A DNA stretch of 64,000 nucleotides. Origin: Methylomonas rapida (lineage in GTDB: Bacteria; Pseudomonadota; Gammaproteobacteria; Methylococcales; Methylomonadaceae). Location of the stretch: positions 248,001 to 312,000 of the forward strand of contig NZ_CP113517.1 of NCBI RefSeq assembly GCF_024360925.2, given 5' to 3'. The notes under the pieces were generated by a model, which did not search any database, was not told the origin of the DNA, and was given only the letters and a program-made list of their open reading frames with translations. This document shows positions 56,633 to 64,000 of this stretch, in pieces. Position numbers and translations under genes: made by a program. Numbering within the stretch: the first letter of the stretch is position 1; every line of letters begins with the position of its first letter.

Positions 56633-56881
56633 ATGTTTAGAACCGACAGGATTTTTTGCCAAAACAATCCACAAACGGGCAGGATGGAATGGTTTTTTTC
56701 GGCTCGGGAAGGTTATTTTGGCCCTTTTGCCACGAAAGAAAAAGCCACCCAGGAGCTCAATGACTTTATTCAGCACTGCATCAAGACTGGCGACGATGGC
56801 GGGCGCAACAAGGAAGGCAAGAAGGGCGAGAAATTGCGGCTTGTGCCCATGCATGATTTTGCACTTAAACGCGACAAATAG
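56633..56881 (+). CDS. DUF6316-like small protein
   Basis: 82 residues. FRTDRIFCQNNPQTGRMEWF then FSAREGYFGPFATKEKATQE resembles the DUF6316-type pattern of short proteins with an aromatic 'W-F-x-x-R-E-G-x-x-G-P-F' core. It ends in a basic tail (KEGKKGEKLRLVP). Function unknown. The ATG at 56633 has GAGAAGCGAAA upstream. It is convergent with pgm, with a palindrome between. Confidence 0.65.
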   Translation: MFRTDRIFCQNNPQTGRMEWFFSAREGYFGPFATKEKATQELNDFIQHCIKTGDDGGRNKEGKKGEKLRLVPMHDFALKRDK

Positions 56882-56951
56882 CGACGGACGATGCGCCAGT
56901 TCAGGCGCTTTTCAACGCTCGTCACTACGCTTGTCTTACTCTGAAGGCCAT

Positions 56952-57013
56952 TGTAGGAGCGACGCATAGTCGCGAATTGAAGCCATTCATCGCGACTGCG
57001 CGTCGCTCCTACA
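56952..57013. repeat. Palindromic GTAGGAGCGACGC repeat
   Basis: TGTAGGAGCGACGCATAGTC then GCGA (56952-56975), and on the other arm TCGCGACTGCGCGTCGCTCC then TACA (56990-57013), with a 14-base loop. It is a common proteobacterial intergenic palindrome type. Lying between convergent genes, it may act as a bidirectional RNA end. A fragment of the same sort is near 6453. Confidence 0.7.
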
Positions 57014-57058
57014 GCTAGAACTTTCATTTGCCGGGGCGATGCCGAGCCTTCATGAACG

Positions 57059-58696
<1,638 letters not shown>

Positions 58697-58761
58697 CTAC
58701 CCTTAATGCGACAATTTAAAAAGTTTAACTTACACCAAAATCCTACTCTTTAATAGACTGA

Positions 58762-59322
58762 ATGGATATGAGAAAGAAATCATTGCTCCCTACTTTGCTT
58801 TTAAGCTTTTATCTCGCCCCTGGTCTTGCCGCTGCCGATCCCGACGTATGGTTGCTGATCGATACGCAGACCCGAAATCTCGAAATCAAGAAAGGCGATG
58901 AAACCCTGGAAGTATTGGACCATGTCGTGATTGGCCGCAAGGGCGCCGGCACCAAGGAGCATCGCGGCGACGACATCACGCCACTTGGCAGCTATCGCAT
59001 CGGCTGGATCAACGATAAAAGTTCCTTCCGCAAATTTTTCGGACTGACCTATCCTAATCTGGAGCATGCGGAGAAAGCCTTGCAGCAAGGCAAGATCAAC
59101 CGGGATGTGTATGACGCCATTGCTTGGGCCGAACAAAGCGGACAGGTTCCGCCGCAAAATACCGATCTGGGCGGCCAAATTGGCATCCATGGTTTGGGTA
59201 GCGGCAGCTTGAGCGTTCACGAGGTTTTTGACTGGACGCATGGCTGCATCGCCTTAACGAACGATCAAATTGATCGTCTGAGCCAGTACGTCGAAAAAGG
59301 CACGCTGGTCACCGTGAAATAA
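58762..59322 (+). CDS. L,D-transpeptidase (YkuD domain), short form
   Basis: 186 residues with a signal peptide (about 1-25). The YkuD domain begins PDVWLLIDTQTRNLEIKKGD and holds the catalytic motif HGLGSGSLSVHEVFDWTHGC with the nucleophile Cys, followed by IALTN. It either cross-links peptidoglycan 3-3 or attaches lipoprotein. An Lpp-like lipoprotein gene follows 82 bp downstream, so lipoprotein attachment is a reasonable guess. ATG at 58762, with a second at 58768. Confidence 0.88.
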   Translation: MDMRKKSLLPTLLLSFYLAPGLAAADPDVWLLIDTQTRNLEIKKGDETLEVLDHVVIGRKGAGTKEHRGDDITPLGSYRIGWINDKSSFRKFFGLTYPNLEHAEKALQQGKINRDVYDAIAWAEQSGQVPPQNTDLGGQIGIHGLGSGSLSVHEVFDWTHGCIALTNDQIDRLSQYVEKGTLVTVK

Positions 59323-59404
59323 CGTTGGTAAATTCCCAAAAAATGTTGGAGAATTACCACCGTATGTTCTTTTTGTTTTTTAAACCACAATCAAGGGGAA
59401 AACC

Positions 59405-59683
59405 ATGATGAAAGCTGTAAAATTATCTGCACTTGTTGCTGTTGCTGCTCTGGCTACCGGTTGCGCCACCAATGGCGACATCGAGAACCTGCAAGGTCAA
59501 ATCGATTCTCTGAAACCACAAGTTTCTGCTGCATCTGCTGACGCTGCTTCTGCTAAAGCTGCTGCTGCCGAAGCTGCTGCGAAAGCCGCCGCTGCTGAAG
59601 CTGCTGCCAACCGCGCTGCTCAATATGCTCAAGACACCAACAGCAAATTGGATCGCATGTTCAAAAAATCACAACACAAATAA
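59405..59683 (+). CDS. Lpp/OprI-like alanine-zipper lipoprotein
   Basis: 92 residues. Lipobox LATGC (Cys20), then NGDIENLQGQIDSLKPQVSA and a long Ala-rich heptad region (AASAKAAAAEAAAKAAAAEA), the coiled coil of Lpp and OprI. The end TNSKLDRMFKKSQHK resembles the Lpp tail, with a terminal Lys that could be joined to diaminopimelate. Codons are strongly biased to GCT and CTG, as in very highly expressed genes. AAGGGG stands six bases before the ATG and a strong terminator follows. Between two L,D-transpeptidase genes. Confidence 0.88.
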   Translation: MMKAVKLSALVAVAALATGCATNGDIENLQGQIDSLKPQVSAASADAASAKAAAAEAAAKAAAAEAAANRAAQYAQDTNSKLDRMFKKSQHK

Positions 59684-59705
59684 GCATTATTGCTGTTGTT
59701 GATTT

Positions 59706-59741
59706 TAAAGCCCGTGAGTCGCAAGGCTCACGGGCTTTTTA
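59706..59741 (+). terminator. Rho-independent terminator after the lipoprotein gene
   Basis: AAAGCCCGTGAG, loop TCGCAAGG, CTCACGGGCTTTTT: a twelve-pair stem and T-run. Strong, as expected for an abundant short mRNA. On the minus strand it also faces the end of the second L,D-transpeptidase. Confidence 0.92.
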
Positions 59742-59754
59742 ATGTCCGTTGATT

Positions 59755-60714
59755 TTATTTCGCCGGTACTTGGGCCTGTACCTGAGCGGGACTTTGAGCC
59801 GGACGTTCGTAGACCGCAACCGGTAAGCCGGTTGGTTTTTCCAGCGCCATTTTCAGTATCGAACCTTTGATGACGGGCATTTGACCGCCATTGGCTTGCT
59901 GAATCAGATCCAGAGCCTTATTCAGGCGTTGCGCATAGGTCGCCGGCATCTCTTCCATTTCTGGATACGCTTCCATGTACAGAGTGTCGTGATGCCAGCC
60001 CACTTTGATGGCTTGATTGACGATATTGACCGGAGTGCCCGTCTTCACCATCGGGAAAAATTTTTCGATGTCGGCAGGATACATCCGCATGCAGCCATGG
60101 CTCACGCGCATGCCAATGCCGTTGGTTTTTTGCGTGCTATGGATCAGGTAACCCGGTATGCCCAGGCGGAAAGCAAACAAGCCCAGCGGATTGTCAGGTC
60201 CGGGCGGATAATAAGGTTCCAGCACATCACCCTCCGCCAAGTGCTCGGCAATGATGGAGGGTGGCGGCGTCCATGAAGGATTTTCCATTTTGCCGGCAAT
60301 ATGGGTTCGTCCTAGCGGGGTTTTCCAGTTGTTTTCTCTGCCGATGCCAACCGCGTATGTGACGACCGTGCTGGCGTTTGGATAATAATAAATCCGCATT
60401 TCCGGCAAATTGACGACGATGCCCTGGCGCGGGGCATTCGGCAGGATGAAGCTGGTCGGTATGCGCACCGGCGTTCCGGCCCCAGGTAGCCAGCGATCGA
60501 CGGTCGGGTTGGCCAGAACGATTTCGTCTTGGCCAAGATGATGCTCGACGGCAATATCGATCAATGTATCTTCGTATTTGGCCGCCACATATTTGGCTTG
60601 ATAAGGCGGATCGCCTACCACGCTGTCACCGGGACGATCCGGCGCGTTCAATGTCAGCGCCGACACCGTCGTGGCAGCAAGTGCTAATAAGCTAGATAGC
60701 AATAGGCGTTTCAT
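59755..60714 (-). CDS. L,D-transpeptidase, ErfK/YbiS family
   Basis: 319 residues. Signal peptide ends about VSALTL. A LysM-like segment (EDTLIDIAVEHHLGQDEIVL) is followed by the YkuD domain with IVVNLPEMRIYYYPN, and the catalytic IHSTQKTNGIGMRVSHGCMR with active-site Cys. The tail is Pro/Gln/Ala-rich. In E. coli, ErfK/YbiS enzymes join Lpp to peptidoglycan. The ATG at 60714 overlaps the rdgC stop (TGATG), so the two are coupled. The paired Lpp-like gene is convergent, with its stop 71 bp beyond this stop. Confidence 0.9.
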   Translation of the reverse strand: MKRLLLSSLLALAATTVSALTLNAPDRPGDSVVGDPPYQAKYVAAKYEDTLIDIAVEHHLGQDEIVLANPTVDRWLPGAGTPVRIPTSFILPNAPRQGIVVNLPEMRIYYYPNASTVVTYAVGIGRENNWKTPLGRTHIAGKMENPSWTPPPSIIAEHLAEGDVLEPYYPPGPDNPLGLFAFRLGIPGYLIHSTQKTNGIGMRVSHGCMRMYPADIEKFFPMVKTGTPVNIVNQAIKVGWHHDTLYMEAYPEMEEMPATYAQRLNKALDLIQQANGGQMPVIKGSILKMALEKPTGLPVAVYERPAQSPAQVQAQVPAK

Positions 60715-61622
60715 CAAGCATTTTCCTCGGCATTAAACAATTCAAGTAGACGCGGAAAGAATTGCGCGAGTTCCGCACTCATAATGGAAAAATCGGCATC
60801 GAATTGCTCGACATCATCAAACGCTTCGACATCGGCCGCCTGCTCCTGGATCAAATCCAGAAATTTCAGGCGCTTGACCGCAAGATTCTCATCCAGCACA
60901 AATGACAGGCGCTCGGCCCAGCTCAGCGCGAGCTTGATGACCTGCTTGCCGTTGTCGAGATGATTTTTGATTTCCGGCAACGCCAAATCGTGACGCTTGC
61001 AACGAATGATGGCGCCTTCTTCCTCTGGCGAACGCAACTCGCATTCGTCCTCGATCAGGACGTCCTTGGGCGCATCGTGGTGCAACAACCAATGCGTCAT
61101 CACGGATGCCGGCTTCAGCGACGCGCCAATCGGCACGACGGGCAAAGAACCCAGGCATTTGCGCAACAGGCTGAGCACGTCCTCGGCTTTTTTCGGCGAA
61201 GCCGCGTCGACCACGATCCAGCCACCCTGGCTGTCGATATAGGCGTAAGTCTTGCGGGAAAACGAAAATGCCCTGGGCAACAGTTCGAAGATCAGTTCGT
61301 CTTTGACGCGTGTGCGTTCCTTGCCGGGCAATTTACGCGCTTCCCGTTCCTCGATTTCGCTGATCTTTTCCTGCAGCATTTCATTGATCACCGAGGCAGG
61401 AATGACCTTTTCCTCTTTTTTGGCGCAAATCATCATGAAGCCATTGTTGGCATGCACCAAGGCATCGGATGCCTTACCCAACGGCGAGGTCCAGCCGAAA
61501 CTGAACTCATCATGCCCGCCGCACGGCTGAAAGGGCTGCTGTTGCAGTTTCTGCTCCAAAGCCTCTGGCGACAAGGTAAAAGGCTCGGTAAAACGATAAA
61601 TAGCAAGATTTTTAAACCACAT
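60714..61622 (-). CDS. rdgC: Recombination-associated protein RdgC
   Basis: 302 residues, exactly the family size. Starts MWFKNLAIYRFTEPFTL. Other conserved parts are FGWTSPLGKASDALVHANNG, LPRAFSFSRKTYAYID and VDAASPKKAEDVLSLLR. It forms a ring around duplex DNA and moderates RecA. The frame extends 15 codons upstream, but the family start at 61622 is clear. It is the first gene of a pair with the L,D-transpeptidase. The 300 bp between it and the kinase end hold no gene. Confidence 0.95.
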   Translation of the reverse strand: MWFKNLAIYRFTEPFTLSPEALEQKLQQQPFQPCGGHDEFSFGWTSPLGKASDALVHANNGFMMICAKKEEKVIPASVINEMLQEKISEIEEREARKLPGKERTRVKDELIFELLPRAFSFSRKTYAYIDSQGGWIVVDAASPKKAEDVLSLLRKCLGSLPVVPIGASLKPASVMTHWLLHHDAPKDVLIEDECELRSPEEEGAIIRCKRHDLALPEIKNHLDNGKQVIKLALSWAERLSFVLDENLAVKRLKFLDLIQEQAADVEAFDDVEQFDADFSIMSAELAQFFPRLLELFNAEENA

Positions 61623-61922
61623 GCATCGACTCAATAAAAAACCAAGTATTATCGCAAATTTACCCACTCCTTAGAACCACTAGCCTTGTCCAATGACACA
61701 TGAGCTTGAGCGAGGCGCTGTATTTCCACCGTGAGATGAGCCTGGAGGCGTAAAAGTTGGGATCATGGAGGCATGATCGTAAATTAAATAGCATTCAGAT
61801 CCAAAACTATCAGCGACCATTCGCCCCACACTTTAGATAGGCAAATCAAAATTTGAATTGCTTGGCACCGCATGCTCCGGCGCTAATACAGGCTGCCCCT
61901 GGCTTTCTAGGAGACTCTGGAC

Positions 61923-63806
61923 CTACTCTTCAGCCCTGCCTGTCCGCCTTTCGGTCGCGAGTGCCGCGCGCACCCGGTCCAATGCTCCCGGAAAATCGAA
62001 GGTCTCGATGCTGCGCCGAATTTGGGCAAAGTCCTGTGCCAAGGCCGGCCTTAATGCGCCTTCGTTAGCCGCCAGAAAGTCGATGGTCGCGGTATCGTCG
62101 CTGGCCAGTAAATCCGCCAGGCGAGCCAGCAAGTCGGCATCGACCGGGACGTGGCTGACGACATGATCGGCCGCCACGACTTCACCCTGCGCCAAGGCCG
62201 CCTGCAAGGCCGAGATCAATTTGGACAGACGTTCGGTCAGCGGTCCCAGGATCGCTAGCGCCGTCGCACGGTCGCCGCGCTTGAGCGCGGCATCCAGGTC
62301 GCTGGCCAATAAATGAATGGGCATGGCACCGATATTGCCGGCCGCGCCCTTGAGGTCATGGGCCAAGTTTGCGGCAACGGGATCGTTTTGCTCCAGCTGT
62401 TCGGCGAGTTGGCGCGCATGATCGCCATACCGTTCGACGAAGAGTGCGAGCAGCTGCCGGTATAAGGGTAGCTTGCCACGCGCCATCTTGAGGCCCGCTG
62501 CCAGGTCGAGATCGGCGATCGAGGCCAGTCGCGCGCGCAGGTTGGCATCGGCGTCATTCGGCGACGCGGCGGCAGGGTCCGTGCCGGCTTGCGGCGGCGT
62601 CACGCCCGCGCCGATTTTTCCGGTGCGCGCCGGTAGCCACTGGTGCAAGGCCGCGTAGAGCAGCTCCGGCTCCACCGGCTTGGCGATGAAGTCGTTCATG
62701 CCGGCTGCCAGGCAGGCGCGGTGGTCCTCGTCGAAAGCATTGGCGGTCATCGCCAGGATGGGCTTGTCACGCCAGCCCGGCAGGCTGCGGATGGCGCTAG
62801 TGGCCTCCAGGCCGTCCATCACTGGCATCTGCACGTCCATCAGGATCAGGGCGTAATCCGTGGTCTGCGCCCTGGCCAGCGCGACGGCGCCGTTCTCGGC
62901 GGTTTCCACCGCCAGCCCGACAGCGTGCAGCAGTTCCATCGCCACTTCGCGGTTGATGGGATTGTCTTCCACCAGCAACACGCGCGTGCCGGCCTGTTCG
63001 CGTTGCAGGGCCAGCTCGGCATCGACTCCCTTCGCGGCTGGCGCCGGCATGATGCCGTGCCCTCGCTGCAGCCGCACCGTGAACCAGAAGGTGCTGCCTT
63101 CGCCTGGCGTGCTCTCTACTCCCGCCTCGCCCCCCATCATCTGCGCCAGGTTGCGCGTCAACGCCAGACCGAGGCCGGTGCCGCCATACTTGCGGGTGGT
63201 GCCGGCGTCGGCCTGCTGGAACACCTGGAACAGGCGGTCGATCTGCTCCGGCGTCACGCCGATGCCTGTGTCCTGCACTTCGAAACGCACTTGCAGGCCC
63301 TCCGGACCTTCATCCAGCAGCTTGGCGCGCAGACTGATGCTCCCGCGTTCGGTAAACTTGACCGCGTTGCCGGCCAGATTGAACAGGCATTGGCGCAAGC
63401 GCAGCGCGTCGCCGCGCAGCCACGGCGGCACGGCGTCCCCATCGACTTCGACGCGCAGGCCCTTGGCCTTGGCCGATTCGCCGATCAGCGAGGCGACATG
63501 GTCGAGCACCGCCGAGAGCGGAAAGTCGTCCATGGTCAATTCCAGCTTGCCGGCCTCGACCTTGGACAGATCGAGGATGTCGTTGATCAGGTTGAGCAGA
63601 TGCCCGCCGGCCGCGCGGATCTGATCCAGCCGCGCGCTCTGCTGCGGGGTGACACCATCGCGCTGCAGCAGATGGGTCAGCCCGATGATGGCATTCATGG
63701 GCGTGCGGATTTCGTGACTCATGTTGGCCAGGAAAGCACTCTTGGCACGGTTGGCGGCCTCGGCTTGCTGTTGGGCCTGGGCCAGTTCGGCGGTGCGTTG
63801 GACCAC
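61923..63806 (-). CDS. Hybrid sensor histidine kinase, 5' part lost to an insertion
   Basis: 627 residues from a GTG. HisKA with His31 in [12 protein letters not shown], HATPase ([27 protein letters not shown]), receiver domain with Asp324 in [13 protein letters not shown], and an Hpt domain with His483 in [11 protein letters not shown]. The same frame continues past the GTG as [13 protein letters not shown], the coiled linker usual after a sensor domain. It stays open to about 63940, but the sequence stops looking like a kinase at 63862, where an ISL3-like end begins. The sensor and its start codon are missing, so it is probably a pseudogene or a soluble, unsensed kinase. Confidence 0.8.
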   Translation of the reverse strand: MVQRTAELAQAQQQAEAANRAKSAFLANMSHEIRTPMNAIIGLTHLLQRDGVTPQQSARLDQIRAAGGHLLNLINDILDLSKVEAGKLELTMDDFPLSAVLDHVASLIGESAKAKGLRVEVDGDAVPPWLRGDALRLRQCLFNLAGNAVKFTERGSISLRAKLLDEGPEGLQVRFEVQDTGIGVTPEQIDRLFQVFQQADAGTTRKYGGTGLGLALTRNLAQMMGGEAGVESTPGEGSTFWFTVRLQRGHGIMPAPAAKGVDAELALQREQAGTRVLLVEDNPINREVAMELLHAVGLAVETAENGAVALARAQTTDYALILMDVQMPVMDGLEATSAIRSLPGWRDKPILAMTANAFDEDHRACLAAGMNDFIAKPVEPELLYAALHQWLPARTGKIGAGVTPPQAGTDPAAASPNDADANLRARLASIADLDLAAGLKMARGKLPLYRQLLALFVERYGDHARQLAEQLEQNDPVAANLAHDLKGAAGNIGAMPIHLLASDLDAALKRGDRATALAILGPLTERLSKLISALQAALAQGEVVAADHVVSHVPVDADLLARLADLLASDDTATIDFLAANEGALRPALAQDFAQIRRSIETFDFPGALDRVRAALATERRTGRAEE

Positions 63807-63861
63807 CAGGTCTTCGAGGTGATGCCGGTAGCGGTCCAGCTCCTGGCCGAGGCGTTTTTTC

Positions 63862-63890
63862 GGCTCTTCCGTATTTCGCGGAGTAGCCCC
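63862..63890. repeat. Terminal inverted repeat of an ISL3-like insertion
   Basis: GGCTCTTCCGTATTTCGCGG then AGTAGCCCC fits the form of ISL3-family ends and is itself nearly palindromic (GGCT-CCG-CGG-AGCC). The kinase frame loses family similarity exactly here. An 8-base target copy could be GTTTTTTC at 63854-63861; the partner lies outside the window. Confidence 0.6.
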
Positions 63891-63901
63891 GACATATAGG
63901 G

Positions 63902-64000
63902 TTATGCATAACCGAACAACCGTCTCCCTTCGATATCAAGCCAGATATGCTGAAACAGGCGGACGGTATTGTAAATGCCAAAGCAGCGTCGTTTGATGCT
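63902..64000 (-). mobile_element. Transposase C-terminus, ISL3-like, cut by window edge
   Basis: 32 residues and a stop enter from the right edge: IKRRCFGIYNTVRLFQHIW then [12 protein letters not shown]. The 'KRRC-GI-N---LFQ-----LEG' pattern is what I recall for the end of DDE transposases of the IS204/IS1001 (ISL3) group; the neighbouring inverted repeat agrees. Too short to name the element. Confidence 0.55.

Noticed and set aside
62643..63899. 418-codon open frame antisense to the hybrid kinase
   Set aside because: Mirror of a high-GC kinase gene with strong codon bias; composition is Gln/His/Arg-rich and no domain is recognisable.

Overview
The window looks like chromosome from a mid-to-high GC gammaproteobacterium. 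The best guess is a methanotroph of the order Methylococcales (Methylomonas-like). This rests on gammaproteobacterial housekeeping genes (ycgL, DUF2333, rdgC, tadA, dinB), a probable hopanoid-associated RND exporter (HpnN type), two PEP-CTERM proteins with the VPLP-type sorting tail, and several families of short intergenic palindromes. The genus is inference; no rRNA or methane oxidation gene lies in the window.

Layout. 0.0-11.9 kb is housekeeping: guaA (cut by the window edge) and guaB, two membrane proteins, ycgL, DUF2333/DUF4389, dinB, a NlpC/P60 lipoprotein, priA, dsbB and a K+/H+-type antiporter. 12.1-21.7 kb holds a mono-heme membrane protein, gltA, a ComFB-like protein, two MacB-type permeases, an ankyrin protein bracketed by inverted repeat copies, tsaC-tadA and a membrane-attached methyltransferase. 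21.9-28.5 kb carries motAB, an HpnN-like exporter, a CaCA antiporter and uppP.

29.0-33.1 kb is the most unusual block. A sigma-54-like promoter is followed by a GEMM-I (cyclic di-GMP) riboswitch candidate. Then come a PEP-CTERM protein, a five-heme secreted cytochrome ending in thrombospondin-3 and dockerin-like repeats, and a second PEP-CTERM protein with a cohesin-like body. I read this as a possible cohesin-dockerin tether for a surface multiheme cytochrome, controlled by cyclic di-GMP; that is a hypothesis. 33.3-38.4 kb has trmB, an AraC regulator, a Wzx-like flippase and a SulP transporter.

39.5-54.8 kb is one long minus-strand locus for a type II secretion/type IV pilus-like machine: secretin, Sel1 lipoprotein, three pseudopilins, a PglL/O-antigen-ligase-like enzyme, PilM/N-like, PilO-like, GspE, GspF and PilP-like proteins. 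It is peppered with about a dozen copies of a double-hairpin REP element and contains a REP-associated tyrosine transposase (RAYT). The PilM/N-like protein carries two MshEN-like motifs, a second possible cyclic di-GMP link. The secretin leader contains an intrinsic terminator.

55.3-64.0 kb has a NarL-type response regulator, a DUF6316-like protein, pgm, an Lpp-like lipoprotein with L,D-transpeptidase genes on both sides, rdgC, and a hybrid histidine kinase whose 5' part has been replaced by an ISL3-like insertion entering from the right edge. No tRNA, rRNA or CRISPR array was seen.
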